64,000 bases of DNA from Coleophoma eucalyptorum (GCA_026120035.1 JALRME010000001.1:1191909-1255908); one strand, 5' to 3'. Positions 24,894 through 36,454 are shown, counted from the first letter of the stretch. Numbers and translations are program-made. Notes: a model not told the origin generated them from the sequence alone.

Positions 24894-27570
24894 ATGGATT
24901 TTGAGGGACAGCTGCTCAGTCGATCGATTGCACTTACTATGACCGGACATGTCGCCCTTCCGGCCCTAACTACCCATTCGTCGTCACTCCGAAAGCAGGT
25001 GAGCACACCAGCCCTCGGAAGCAAGATGCTATGTAAGAAGGACATTTACCTCTACACTGGAATGTCGAACAGAGAAAGAGGCTGGAAACACCACATCAAT
25101 TCCAAGTCCAATTTCACGATGCATTCTCCTGCCAAAGATCTCAGTATCAAGCGTTGGGATGGGACTTCGAGAAGTTCAACTGACTGGGATGGTCTGAGAC
25201 GAGTAAGTTCAGTTGGCGGCCGCTGTACTGTTCATTAGTTAACACTCCAGGAAGGATCCCGAGTTATGGTTCCCGGGAGGAAACTGCTATGTGCATCTTT
25301 ATGCATATGGTCAATCGCGCAGAGGACCAGCTTTCAGAATTCCATATGAGACTCTTGTCGCTGCCAATTGTCTACCTCTGCTAGAGGGTTTCCTTGTTGA
25401 GGCCTCAATAGATTCACCTATCTCCGACGTCAGTTCCTATGGAGCCGAGGATATCGACGCAGCTCGTATCTTCGAGCTGTATATTCCTGCTCCTCGAGCC
25501 ATTGCGAAAAGCCAAGCAATGCTGTACCATATGGCTACAAGAAATTTCTTTGCTTGGATGTGTGGAAAGTCAGTTGTTGGCCCGCACCTCGGCGGCGCCC
25601 TTATCGGCCTTTTGAATAGCATGGAAGAATGGCGCACACCTGGTCAGGATAATGTGGAAGAAATCATCACATACATGGACGAGGAAGGATATGCGGACCT
25701 GAACAGTCAACCCGATCATGCGCTCGCAATTCTACACTTTGCCGAACACTTTCACTTCAAGGATCTTTACATTGATGCTTTCGCCCATTGTGTTGGCATG
25801 TACGACAGTCTTATTTATAGTTCAGAGTATGAAGTAAGTAGACTGAAGGTCTGTTTCCCATAACACTTAACTGACCATCCACAGTCTCTAAGCCGAGTCT
25901 CTCGCGCTCTGATCAGTCGGTCAAAGATTGAAATGGACCTTCGACTTGACAACTGTGGACGCAAGCTAAGCAGTTTCCTCCACGATGAATTGGCCTATGC
26001 AAATAGAGGCTTTTCACCTGAAGCTCGTGCCCACTTGGATCGCTTTCGATCATTTTTGCAGGCTTTTTATGTCGCCAAGGTAGGCTACTACCCGCCTACG
26101 TCCATCAACAGCAACAGTGATGCATTCCCGAAGAATGTCTTCGACCTTATGTGTACCGATTTTGAAAATCTTTACGAGTACTTGGCTGATACCCAATACT
26201 CGCCCACACTCGCGATGTCTCCAAGTGGTACAGACGTGCAACGAAATATTGCAGTTTTCGACGCTCGACACAAACACAGCAAGCTTCCTTATTCGGTACC
26301 ACTGCTTCCCGAGATCGAAGAGCCCGCGAAGTCAAGGTCTCGTCGCATGTCATGGGTACCTAGCAAGGCCGATAAATTGAAGCTTGATGCACGTCTCGTC
26401 GCCTTCTCTGCCCTCAACAGAGCCACGAATCGTGGCGATGAGGACATCTACGCTAGCGGCTTGGTTCGTGCGTACCGCGAGTTCGAGAAGCAATGTGTCT
26501 TTGCACATTGTAAGGCCGACAAGACTGATAAGAATTCTATCGTGGAAGGAAGACAAGTGCGTTGGATTGCCATATACACCATCCTCCAGACACTTCTTTC
26601 GGCTTCCCGAGTCCCTGAGCAAGTTCGCGATGCTCAGCACGTTCCATACAGCTTGTGTGTTCAGACAGCTGGTTGTCCTCCATGGAGTGATAAGCCACGT
26701 CCACAAGCTGAAGTTTCACAACGTAGACAAAGCCTTCCAGCACATATAATTGAACAATCGCTGGGTGCTATGCCTAAGGAAGTTCCTCCAATGCCATCCC
26801 GCCCATCGACTGGAAAACAATCCCGTCCGTCGACCGCAAAACCATCCCGTCCACTGACGGGGAAGCACTCAGAGGCACATATAACTGTTGAGGATTTCTT
26901 CAAAATGAAGCCAAGCCGCACACTTAGCATGAGCAGCATAAACCCTCCAGCGACTGGTATATCAACCGTGAGACGAGCACTCAGCAGCCTTGGAAACATG
27001 CCTGAATTAATACATCCTAGACCACAACGAGCATCACATCATGAGATCCTCGTTGATGGTTATGGCAATGGTATGAACAACATCAGCATACCTACTGACG
27101 TCACTCCCACTGCCATCATGGAAGAGGATGAGCGAGAGAGAAAGTTGCCACGGGACCCTTCGCCACTGAGAACATTGTCACTCGACTCTGATTACTCCAT
27201 GTGCGAGGCTTCAAGATGGTCTATGTCAGAAGCACCGGAGAGAACCGAGAGTCCTGGCACCAGTGTAGAGTCGCCTACTGGCAGTCGACGGAATTCAGGC
27301 GCCGATGTTTCGATCAAGGAATTTGATGATACTTCGATCCAGGAATTCCTTGATCGTGTCAATGCTGGTGAGCTGCAGCGAGTCGCAAGCAGCATCTACT
27401 CGAGTGATGAGCATGACGAGATTGTAATGCAACCAACTCCCCTACAGGTCAGGGGGAAAGCCACAAATGACCTTCCGAAGCCGAAGAGCAAATTCCATCT
27501 CGACTGGACCGACGAGAAAGATGATGATTTTAATGAAGGGCTGCTCGATTATCTTGCCGCTTCTGCATGA
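24894..27570 (+). CDS. Conserved fungal protein, DUF8004-type
   Basis: Exons 24894-25202, 25255-25833 and 25885-27570 give 857 aa. I recognise the fungal family by the junction WDGLRR|DPELWFPGGNCYVHLY followed by GQSRRGPAFRIP, by a helical region (MLYHMATRNFFAWMCGK, MDEEGYADL) and by a Ser/Pro/Arg-rich disordered C-terminal half. Function is unknown. The second exon only stays in frame if the GAAG acceptor at 25254 is used; the nearer CAG at 25250 would shift it. The C-terminal half contains three imperfect RPSTGK/RPSTAK/RPLTGK repeats, around codons at 26800-26870. The start is uncertain: in-frame ATGs also exist at 25062 and 25119, and the family signature begins after the latter, so the first 50-75 residues may not be real. 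Confidence 0.82.
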
Positions 27571-28169
27571 CTTTGACGAGAGGTATGATGTCGTTGATCA
27601 TCCATGTAAAATCACGGTTTTGTTTTATTCTCTTTCCTTTTCACATGTGATATATACCAAAGGCGGATACCCTCATACATTCCTTTTCGATATCGTGCTT
27701 CGTCTTTCTTTGGGGTTAGGATGAGCTGGCTACGAGAATATGATGAATAGATTGGAATCATTTGATAATATGTAGTGCAATGGCAACATTTCAGATCACA
27801 TATCTATACTATCCTCGCATTAAGTAAGATCACGTGAGACCATATACCTTAAAGTACGTATCACTACCCCCCCCCCCCATGGCCACCCCCTTTGACTAGT
27901 TTCCCAATCGTGGTGAGATAAAGATTGCTAGCCGCAAGTGTCATTCAACCACCAAAAAGTGGTAGACTTGTGGTCACAATAGTTCTTGGCTACCCCAGAA
28001 GTTCGTACCAGCCACCCAGATTAAATAAGATGTCACTTATGTCCTGCAGTAGACCGTGCACTATCAGGATCACCTCGTGGCAGGAAAGTACTTCACGCAA
28101 GGGCAACGCCCAAAACCAGAAGCAAAATTGGGAGGCGGAATGTGGCTTTTGACCAGACTCAAAGACTTT
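27571..28169. other. Intergenic between convergent genes, with a 12-base poly-C run
   Basis: 3' flanks of the DUF8004-type and BTB genes. A run of 12 C lies at 27867-27878; nothing else recognised. Confidence 0.55.
27867..27878 (+). repeat. 12-base poly-C run
   Basis: Uninterrupted C run between the convergent DUF8004-type and BTB genes. Confidence 0.85.
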
Positions 28170-29034
28170 TCAGTCTTTGTGCGTGGTGCAATATGCAATC
28201 GAGCATTCCTTAGCCTTACAGAGTAAAACATGGTCTTTGAGGGCCTTAGCCACATCAGTGGCAAAAGTTCCAGTCTTCTCATAGCACAGGATCTGTGCCC
28301 AGGAATCCAGGAGCGTGTAGCCTTGCACGAAGGTCCTGACCATGTTCTGGATGGCCACAGACCTAAACCGCGACCCCTCGCTTGTATTCTGGTAGATGAA
28401 GTTGATCTCGAGAACTCCTGGCAGCCACTCTGCCTTTTCGGAACACTCTGCATACTGCTCCACAGCGGCGTCTCGAAGATCTGTGATGCCGTACTTTTCT
28501 GCCAGCACGTAAAGCTTAGAGAAGCCACCAAAATGCGCATTGTCCCACTCTACATCAGTCTCGACATCTTCAGTGTGCCCATGAGAACAGAGGTCTCGAG
28601 ACCCGTAGATCCAATCCACGAATAGCCCAAATGCTGAAGCGTCATCCTCTTCCAACCATATCTCTTTCTCCTCCGCCTGCTTGAAGGTGGGGCATTGGAA
28701 TAGTGTTTTGAAATGGTTCGAACGATCGCAGAGGAGGTCTTCATTCAGCACCCAGAACTTCCTCTTCGGGCCAACATGGACCTTGACAAAGTTTCCTGAA
28801 GTTAGGAATCTGGACGGAGAAGATAGACAGTTAGTCACATGATTGTAGACTGATCACAGTGCATACCAACTCGCTGACAGGTCGAATGGGCTTAGCTTCG
28901 ATTGCTCTGAGTCTAGATGCAGGCGGGGCCCCTTTTGGGACTACAATGGAGGAGACGCTGTATTCTGAGCTTATGGTACTTCGCATACTGCTACTTCTTC
29001 TGGATGTTTGAAATCGCTGACGAGGATTTTCCAT
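28170..29034 (-). CDS. BTB/POZ-domain protein
   Basis: Two-exon protein. Exon 1 (29034-28867) encodes a basic, Ser/Arg-rich 56-residue leader; exon 2 encodes a BTB/POZ fold, with VHVGPKRKFWVLNEDLL, a hydrophobic core and FGLFVDWIYG, typical of fungal nuclear or cullin-adaptor BTB proteins. Such domains dimerise and can recruit cullin-3; the partner is unknown. The splice junction is unusual: the strong donor at 28866 (GTATGC) is phase 0. The two CAG acceptors (28816 and about 28796) are out of phase, and only the CAAG acceptor before 28781 keeps the frame, giving 259 aa but dropping nine family-like residues (FLTSGNFVK). A frameshift or an unrecognised splice form is the alternative. The gene is divergent from the dynactin gene, with a 233-base shared promoter. 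Confidence 0.75.
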
Positions 29035-29267
29035 ATTAATAATGAGAACCTTCGAAAGATTGCAATTATTTGAATGATAAGTCGTGCAATTGTGTCTTTG
29101 CATCGAATGTTTGTATTCACGATCAGCGTTCCTGCTACGCGATGCGACGGGGGGAACGTAAAGGGGTAAATCTGACACCGCCTTGAATAGGCGAGCTGTG
29201 TTCTGGCAGAATCCCGCATTCCCAAATTCGAACAGCCTCAACAGGTTCTCGTGGCAGCATTCTGAAG

Positions 29268-31056
29268 ATGGACCATTTCACGCCTTACACGTACTTTCAA
29301 TGCCCCTGCACAGATAACTCGACTTCCACTCGGAATATTGGGAACTTGGAGAGTACGCAAGCGGAAAATGACGACGAGGACGAGCGCACTTTCGACCCAA
29401 GAGCTCCGAGAGCAAACTACAGTCTTTATCCGCTCGACCACCTTCTGTACTGCGAGATCTGCCACGAAATACGGTGTCCGCGATGCGCACTAGATGAAAT
29501 TGTCACTTGGTACTGCCCGAACTGTCTTTTTGAAGTTCCGAGCAGTACCGTGAAGACTGAAGGGAATAGGTAGGCGAGCATAAGCTGGATTTATGATGGG
29601 AATCTAACAAGCTCGCAGATGTACCAGGAGTTGCTTCCAATGCCCGGTGTGCGTGGCGCCTCTGTCAGTCAATAGTGAAGCACCTGCACCGACGGGTCTG
29701 GGAGCAGAACATGCAGGACCCACAGGTCCATTCGTCTTAAGTTGCTCCTTTTGCTGTTGGAGCTCAGCAGAAATCGGAATCAAGTTTGAGAAACCGAACA
29801 GCATATTTTCACAGCTCGCGAAAATCAAAAACGGCGGGGAACCGATCATATCCGCAAAGCAACGACGTCTGGATCGAGAAGAACGAAAGAGGGACTTCTC
29901 TGATGTCTCGATACCCGAGGATGCACAAGTGCCATTGTCGTCAGACCCAAACGAGAAGCTGGATGCCGAAGCTCAGTTTTCGAATCTTAAGTCTTTCTAT
30001 CAATCGCAACTTGCAGATGCCTCTCCGGCTAGTGCGCTGGGATTTGGTGGAGACTATGGATATGGTTCCCCAGGTGCACTATCGCGTATTATGGGTTTGT
30101 ACACTGGTGGAGGCCTGGCAGACAAGAGATCCCAAAGCAAATCAATACCTATGCGAGAAGCGGGCGACGCTACAGAAGGACTACAGCTGGCGAAAATAAA
30201 CGCAGATGATGATCTTGCAAAACTTCGCCGTGAAGGCTGGGAGGGCACGGTATCAAAAGCACAGCGCTGCGAGCAAGTACATGAACCACACTTTGTGTCA
30301 GACCTCCGGCCTGTTGCGGTTCTCCTGCGTACCAAGAGATCGAAACGGTGTAAATCCTGTCGACACATCCTCTCTAAACCCGAATCGAAAGTGCAAAACA
30401 CCCGATTCCGAATCCGACTTCTCGCCATGAATTATATACCGACCATTACCATCCAGCCCTTGCAGCCAATCTTACCCGGCCAATCGTCACTACTCACCCC
30501 CATGAAGCCGACGCAATTTGTCCTCACATTCAAGAACCCTTTGTATGACGCCGTCAACGTCAGCATAGCGACACCTTCCCAGACACCAGGACGCTACAGT
30601 AGCAAGGTCACAGTCTTATGCCCACAGTTCGAGGTAGGAGCATACATTGAAGATGCGTGGGACGATGTACTTCGCGAGCCAGGAGACAAGGGAGGCGAGA
30701 AAGAAAAAAGGAGGACAAGAGCCGAGACGTTCGAAGGCCAACAACAAGCTGAAGCAGGGAAAGTGTGGGAGAGTGGCAGGAATTGGGTCAGTGTTGTGGT
30801 GGAAATCGTACCCGCAACAGTTGGTCCAGATAGTGGACCGGCGTTCTTGACTGAAGGACTGGAGCAGGACAAGAGTCCGCTGAAAGAGGACGAGGATGTC
30901 TTGGAGATGCCCGTCTTTGTTAGACTGGAGTGGGAGACAGACCCTGCACACGACGATGGCCTTGATGTTCCCGTCAGTAAGGAAAAGGAGACAAAGATCA
31001 AGCGGGAGTTGGCATATTGGTGCGTGTTAGGAGTTGGTAGAATAGCTCAGGTCTAG
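29268..31056 (+). CDS. Dynactin subunit 4 (p62; ropy-2-like)
   Basis: Subunit of the pointed-end complex of dynactin, the activator of cytoplasmic dynein; it acts in microtubule transport and nuclear positioning in hyphae. Exons 29268-29569 and 29619-31056 give 579 aa. The N-terminal cysteine-rich, RING-like region is complete: YCEICHEIRCPRC, WYCPNCLFEVP and, across the splice, NRCTRSCFQCPVC, then SCSFCCWSS. The middle carries the family motif R-C-K-x-C-R-H-I-L preceded by L-R-P-V-A-V-L-L-R-T-K-R-S-K, followed by a beta-rich C-terminal half (PLQPILPGQ, FVLTFKNPLYDAVNVSI). Neurospora ro-2 mutants in this subunit have ropy hyphae. The intron phase (AG|A) restores an arginine within the cysteine region, supporting the model. 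Confidence 0.93.
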
Positions 31057-31282
31057 AGCATTGGAAGAATCAAGATACCCATTTGACACCAAAGATAAAG
31101 AAGAGGACATTATTCGTGACAATTGCAGATAAGCTTGTTAGTGGAATTTTCAAGCCTTATGTAGGTACTACGCCTTCCAACCTGATGACCAGCCGTACAG
31201 TAAAGCTCAAATCCCATCCCCATTCATCCATGCATTTTTTATTTCAACTGACTGATTGAACCGACCAAGTGCCTGTCAATAT

Positions 31283-32210
31283 CTAGTAGTCAGAGGCACC
31301 ACCTTGAGGGAACTCGAAACCAACACCACGTCCGGTAAGACGTCTGTAGACCTCAGAGTAGGTGTCAAGTCTGTGGTCAACACCTCCCTTCTCCTTCTCA
31401 TCGAGAACAACCTTCAAGACCTTGCTGCCATCCTCCTTGGTGCGGAGACGCTTGCCAACAATCTCGACTGGGAAAACGAGATCGGCAAGGATGGCATCGT
31501 GGACAGCGGTGAGTGTTCGGGAACGGGGTCTCTTCTGGGTGAGAGAGGTTCTGGAACGGTTGGATCGCTTTGGGCGGGGAAGGATGCGGCGGGATGCGAG
31601 GATCAGAACGTGACGGTCGGAGAACTTCTTCTCGAGCTCACGGGTGAGACTGTGAATTTCAGTTAGAATAGTCTTAATGAAGGGCACAAGTAACTTACCG
31701 TTGCTGAACTCGGTGGAAACCTTGGAGGGATGGGACGGGGACAAAGATGACAATAGCCTTCTTGCCGTGGCCAACTTCAATCTGCAAAGCAAACAAAAGT
31801 CAGCATGCGAGCTCCATTATGGTGAGATAATGGTCCGCAGCCCGTCCGAATTCCACAACCAAGCGCCGACACACGCATTTTCAAACACTGTTGTAATGAT
31901 TGAGCAATCTCATCCTATATCTCAAGCATGATGACGCTTTTCAATCATACATGTATGGTATGCCAGTATGCCGGCGCCAAGTAGTTTATCGTCTCGCGAA
32001 CTGCATTTCCATTCTATTTCCTCTGCTGTATAATCATCAATGGCTCACCTCTCTAGCAGAAACGAATTGAAGGGGTCGGAGAGCGGCCTTCAAGTCGGGG
32101 GTGTTGGACTCGAGGTCGTAGAGAGCACCAGCAATGCTGGTCTCGAGCTCAGATGGGTTCTGGCGCGATGGCGACTGTTGCGCGATCTTGTTGAGAGGAT
32201 TGCCGGACAT
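31283..32210 (-). CDS. RPS7: 40S ribosomal protein S7 (eS7)
   Basis: Small-subunit ribosomal protein, 203 aa from exons 32210-32049, 31781-31699 and 31649-31283, all in phase. Family sequence runs [83 protein letters not shown] and the C-terminal [10 protein letters not shown]. Length fits eS7. The first intron (267 nt, 31782-32048) is the longer one, as is usual for fungal ribosomal-protein genes where a 5'-proximal intron is conserved. It is convergent with the dynactin gene, with 226 bases between the stop codons. A longer in-frame upstream start at 32267 is unlikely, because the conserved protein begins at MSGNP. Confidence 0.96.
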
Positions 32211-32715
32211 CTTTGCGGTGTTGTCGTGAGAAGGTCTGAAGAGGGAAACTTTCGAATTCGAAATCATGGAATATTTCCAGAGTGTGGAAATTAAGCGAAC
32301 AAGTCTAAGACACTTTGGTGCAACTGAATCATGTGACTAGCCGACCACTTCTTCCGAGCCGACAATCCCCAGACTTAATATCGAAAACTGGTGGGACTGG
32401 ATAAATTTTGTCTTGGCAGATGAAGGGTGCAATCCCGTTTAGTTCACAAGCCAATATAGAGGAATGAGATCCATGAGGATGAAAATTGGTCTATGTCTAT
32501 TAAATTTATAATACTAGAGCTCACAAAAATAAATATTGCAAACAATGCAACGCTAAAGAGCATGTACAAGAATAAGGAATTTTCCGAAAACTCCAACTCT
32601 GATGTACCATATCAAAAAAATGTGTCGCAGATTGCGCCCCAATGTACGCCTGTCATTTATCCTCCTGAGTCATGACCAGTATAAATCAACCGAACTCCTG
32701 GGCCACCGCCTTCGA
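32211..32715. other. Intergenic, about 500 bases, upstream of RPS7 and 3' of the F-box gene
   Basis: Promoter of the ribosomal-protein gene and terminator region of the F-box/WD40 gene. The part around 32480-32600 is AT-rich; no element is recognised with confidence. Confidence 0.5.
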
Positions 32716-34794
32716 TTAGGCCTTACTTTCCAGTAAATCGATCCCTTTAATATCCATACCAAAATCCATAATCAAGATCTTTGGATCCTGCCCCGTACTA
32801 ATGATACGACGGTAGTCGGATTTGGCTGCAAGAACCCAGCTGGTATGCCATTTAGGAAAGTCTAGGAGTAGTCGGCCAGTAGCCATGTCAAAGACTTTAA
32901 TATCTTGATCATAACTGCCTGATATCAGTCTGCCACTGATAGAATCAATGTGCAGTGATCGAACCAAATTTTCATGAGCTCCAATCTTGTTCAGGCATTC
33001 TCCAGTGTTTGCATCCCAAATACGTATAATTTTGTCGTTACCAGCGGAAGCAATGTACTTCGAGTCGTCAGAGAATTGACTACACGCAAGTCCCTTGGTG
33101 TGTCCAGCAAACTCGCGAATATTCTTTCCTGTATCAATATTCCAAAGCTTGACCTTGAAATCTCCACTGCAGCTGACGATCGTATTTCCTCTCATCTGAA
33201 CAGCATTGACTGGGCCAATATGGGCACGGAGTTGCTTCAGCATAGCACCAGTATGACGATCCCATACACAGATGCTCACATCCTTAGAGCAAGTAACAAT
33301 ATATCTATCATCAAACGCTAGGTCCAGGACTGCAGCGGTGTGGTGTTGAAGCCGCATGATAGGCTTGAACCCTTTCTTGATATCATACACTATGCAGCTG
33401 CTATCAGACGATCCAGTGACCAGGATATCATCGTCATACTGCAGGCAAAGGATTGATGCGTTGTGGTACATATCAAAAGACACCGTTGATGGTACTGATT
33501 GATGCGCATCTTCAGTTTGTGGAGTAGGCAGGGTGGCGTAGTGACGCGGTTTGCCATTCTGGTCGTGCATGATAGCGGGATCGCGGACAACATCTGGAGG
33601 ACCGATAACTAAACGGCAGTCATAGGTTTTCATATCCCAAACTCTGATAGTCTTATCCCGAGAACCCGTGATAATTTTGTCCCTATCAAATGTCAGCTCC
33701 AGGATATCGAAATAGGGTGAATGTACGCACTCATCAAACTGAACACAATAGATGCTATCGAGATGGCCATTAAGATACACTGGTTGTGCGTGGCCTTCTT
33801 TCCAATTGTGCTCAAGTTCTTCTCGCACACGGTAGATATCCTTCCAGTCATTATCCGGTTTAGCATATGGTATTCCTGCTCCACTTCCAGCTTCGACCGC
33901 TTGTCCAGTGGCATATGTCTTTGACTTTTCTCGCAAGAAGGATTCGCGCCAGATGTGTTGGGTAGCACAAACCTTTGCCCATGTATGAGAAACTGCCGAC
34001 GCCCTCAAAAGGGCCTGGTTGTCCAAATGTGAAAGTATCTGGATAGAAAGCTCCACGGGTAGTTTCGAAATAAAATCCATACGGCTAATGAGATTGTCGG
34101 CAGCATCAACGTATTGCAGTGGCTCGCTCGTTGTAAGGGCAATGCCTATGCCACTCTCTCGATCACCTTGCTGATCCTCAGCAACAAGCAAATGTCGATT
34201 CCTCCCATAAATCTCATTCTGTGCAGCAGCCGTCGCTCGCGCTGCCGCTCCGCCACTTCCTCTAGGTATGATAGGAGGGGCCTTCCCATTTCCAGGTATA
34301 GGCGCGATAAGCTCCTCGCACGAGTCCACGGGTCCTTCGACGTCAAACTGCGATGGAAAGAACCTCGAGTTTCTATTGAAGCTCGTAGCCTGTCTGAGTT
34401 TATGCCATGCTGAACTGGAAGTTGCGGGTCGTTCTTCAACCGCGAGCGAATGTCGTCGAGGTCTCTTCGCCCTCAAAGACACTGATGCCCGTCTGATGAG
34501 ACCGCGTATACTTCCATTCCTCTTCGTGCTGTCCGATTTTTCTTGAGGCTCTTCCAAGGACATTTGCGACATGGCGCCGACAATCGTTGAGGATGAGCCT
34601 TGGTCGCCACAGCAGAGAGCCCCCATCGGCAGAGTAACCTGTCGACTTCGGGTCCAATGATTTCCAGAGTCCTGTCTTCCGATCGTGGTTAGGGTAGAGA
34701 AGAAGGAACTGGTCGAAGGTCGTGGGGGCATATACTCCGCCTGAGGTTGATCCTCAGCAGCTGGAGGCAGCGTCCGTTCGAAGAGTCGGACCAT
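32716..34794 (-). CDS. F-box/WD40-repeat protein (SCF substrate adaptor)
   Basis: Predicted SCF ubiquitin-ligase substrate receptor: an F-box at about 241-285 (DFISKLPVELSIQILSHLD...WAKVCATQHIW) followed by seven WD40 blades forming a propeller. The N-terminal 230 residues are Ser/Arg-rich and disordered. Exons 34794-33731 and 33682-32716 give 676 aa. The intron (33683-33730) is 48 nt and lacks an in-frame stop, so the unspliced frame is also open (692 aa). Splicing gives FDE|DKIITGSRDKTIRVWD, a perfect WD blade, which shows that the intron is real. The blade order resembles the beta-TrCP/FWD-1 type adaptors (FWD-1 targets the clock protein FRQ in Neurospora) more than Cdc4 or Met30. That assignment is tentative and I give no symbol. 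Confidence 0.92.
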   Translation of the reverse strand: MVRLFERTLPPAAEDQPQAEYMPPRPSTSSFFSTLTTIGRQDSGNHWTRSRQVTLPMGALCCGDQGSSSTIVGAMSQMSLEEPQEKSDSTKRNGSIRGLIRRASVSLRAKRPRRHSLAVEERPATSSSAWHKLRQATSFNRNSRFFPSQFDVEGPVDSCEELIAPIPGNGKAPPIIPRGSGGAAARATAAAQNEIYGRNRHLLVAEDQQGDRESGIGIALTTSEPLQYVDAADNLISRMDFISKLPVELSIQILSHLDNQALLRASAVSHTWAKVCATQHIWRESFLREKSKTYATGQAVEAGSGAGIPYAKPDNDWKDIYRVREELEHNWKEGHAQPVYLNGHLDSIYCVQFDECVHSPYFDILELTFDRDKIITGSRDKTIRVWDMKTYDCRLVIGPPDVVRDPAIMHDQNGKPRHYATLPTPQTEDAHQSVPSTVSFDMYHNASILCLQYDDDILVTGSSDSSCIVYDIKKGFKPIMRLQHHTAAVLDLAFDDRYIVTCSKDVSICVWDRHTGAMLKQLRAHIGPVNAVQMRGNTIVSCSGDFKVKLWNIDTGKNIREFAGHTKGLACSQFSDDSKYIASAGNDKIIRIWDANTGECLNKIGAHENLVRSLHIDSISGRLISGSYDQDIKVFDMATGRLLLDFPKWHTSWVLAAKSDYRRIISTGQDPKILIMDFGMDIKGIDLLESKA

Positions 34795-35926
34795 TCTGGC
34801 GGTGTGTAATGGACGCGGACGGAGGGTTACTGGCTGAGTGTAGTGCGATGTGAGACTATATAAGACTCCTCAGGGAGATTACACCACGGCACAGGACAAC
34901 AACGCGGAGTACGGGGGGGGGGGGTGTTGAAAAGGCGGATCTGGTCATGCAGGGGAGCGGTGTTGCTGGGCTAATGTACGTCGATCGCAGCTGAAGGAAG
35001 GGCAAGGGAAGGGAACAAATAGAAAAGCAACTGAGGGCAAGGAGATGAGGATTCAATACATCGGGAATGGACAAGGCGACCGCGACGGCAAAGCTGGCAC
35101 GAGTAAGTTAGGTAAAGTACGGTAAGGGTAGGAGACTCGGAGAGAAACTACTGTAGGGTGTTCGAGGAGGAAAATGCGGAGGCTCACGCCCTCTGTCGAC
35201 TATCGGGGAGTAGCGAGAAGAGTGGTGAGGTCGAGGTCGTGCACCCGCAATAAACAAGGTCAAGGTCACCGTAGTCTTTTCCTAGCCCAGACAAATATGA
35301 AGGCGCGGCGTACGGTAAGCACGGTAGGGTCGTAGGTACCTTACTCTGTAAGGTTACCAAGGTTACTAAGGTAAGCAAGCAAATCTCGCTGCTGATCATT
35401 TCTCACAAGGCTGATACTCGATTCCTGATCCGCTCTCTGCTTTTCGCCTTTGCCTCTTTGTACATCTGGCCTCGCCGTGATTCGCCGCCTGCCCCCTTCC
35501 CCTGCTGCATAAACAATCCGATTCTTGAGACGAATTCGTTCACAATATCCCTTTTTTGCCTTTGCTCTTGGTCTCGGTCTTTGCCTGCTACAACCCAGCC
35601 CAGTCTCGAACCACTTGCAAGGTCGCGGCTTGCCCTTCAGACTTTGTACGCGGCCCCCCTCCATATTCCATGCATGACTCTCTCTGCTTTTGTCCCATCA
35701 ATTTCAACGTTCTCACGAAACCGAACTAGGTTTGCGACAGATCTTGCGTCACGGCCAAAGCCCCCGAACTTTGACACCTCCCAACCACTGTCCTGCCGCC
35801 CCCTCCAAGGCTATTGAATATTCCAGCCTCATCTGGAGAAAGGGCCAAGGCGTCTGCATATATTGTCTTTCTTCAATCTCGCCGACAGTGTCCACCGAAA
35901 CATCACGGAAAGAAGCCGCACCTTTC
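34795..35926. other. Divergent promoter region, 1.1 kb, with a 12-base poly-G run
   Basis: Lies between the start codons of the F-box/WD40 gene (minus) and the membrane-protein gene (plus). It is rich in AAGGTA/TACCTT-like words (for example 35090-35130 and 35335-35375) and in CT-rich leader sequence on the right. A run of 12 G occurs at 34913-34924. I see no protein-coding gene. Confidence 0.55.
34913..34924 (+). repeat. 12-base poly-G run
   Basis: Uninterrupted G run about 120 bases upstream of the F-box/WD40 start codon, so possibly in its 5' leader or promoter. Confidence 0.85.
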
Positions 35927-36454
35927 ATGATGGCGAGCCCTAACTTCAAGCTCCCGACCATCTACACCCTCTTTTTCCTTATCATCGAGCCCATCTCTGC
36001 TCTCGTTGGTGCCTTCTACGCCAACTTCAAGCCTCTCAAGTACCTACAACTCACTCATGCCGCCTCTTCCCCACTGACCGCCTCGAACATCCCTCTCTCC
36101 ACCTCAGTAGTACTCACCCAGCTTGCCAATCTTTACTTGCTGTTTGCCATCAATGAAGCTATTGTTCTGCGCTCCACCTCCTCCTTGCCGGTCTGGCGTG
36201 CTGTTTTGATCGGACTTCTTATTGCCGATTTTGGTCATCTTTATAGCGTTGCCGGTTTAGGTCATGAGGTGTATTGGAAGTTCTGGGAGTGGAACGAGAT
36301 GATGTGGGGGAACATAGCCTTTGTATATATTGGGGCTTCTATGAGGATTTCCTTCCTAGCAGGAGTAGGGTTGAACTCTGAGAAGGGAAGGGATGGCGCT
36401 ATGAAGTCAGAGATGAAGCGGGAGATGCAAGCTGCTATGCAAAAGATACGTTGA
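35927..36454 (+). CDS. Small fungal integral membrane protein (DUF7704-like)
   Basis: Intronless, 175 aa. Four hydrophobic helices are apparent: YTLFFLIIEPISALVGAFYA, VVLTQLANLYLLFAINEA, VWRAVLIGLLIADFGHLY and GNIAFVYIGASMRISFLAG. A charged Lys/Glu/Met-rich C-terminal tail follows. The pattern P-x-x-Y-x-x-F-F-x-I-I-E-P-x-S-A near the start is one I associate with the fungal DUF7704 family; function is unknown. I chose the MMASPNF start because the upstream in-frame extension to 35690 is low-complexity leader sequence. The second of the two adjacent ATGs (35930) is equally possible. Convergent with the Gpc1-like gene. Confidence 0.8.
   Translation: MMASPNFKLPTIYTLFFLIIEPISALVGAFYANFKPLKYLQLTHAASSPLTASNIPLSTSVVLTQLANLYLLFAINEAIVLRSTSSLPVWRAVLIGLLIADFGHLYSVAGLGHEVYWKFWEWNEMMWGNIAFVYIGASMRISFLAGVGLNSEKGRDGAMKSEMKREMQAAMQKIR

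Noticed and set aside
34913..34924. Phase-variable switch at the G/C homopolymers
   Set aside because: All three runs (14776, 27867, 34913) are intronic or intergenic, so slippage would not switch a reading frame.
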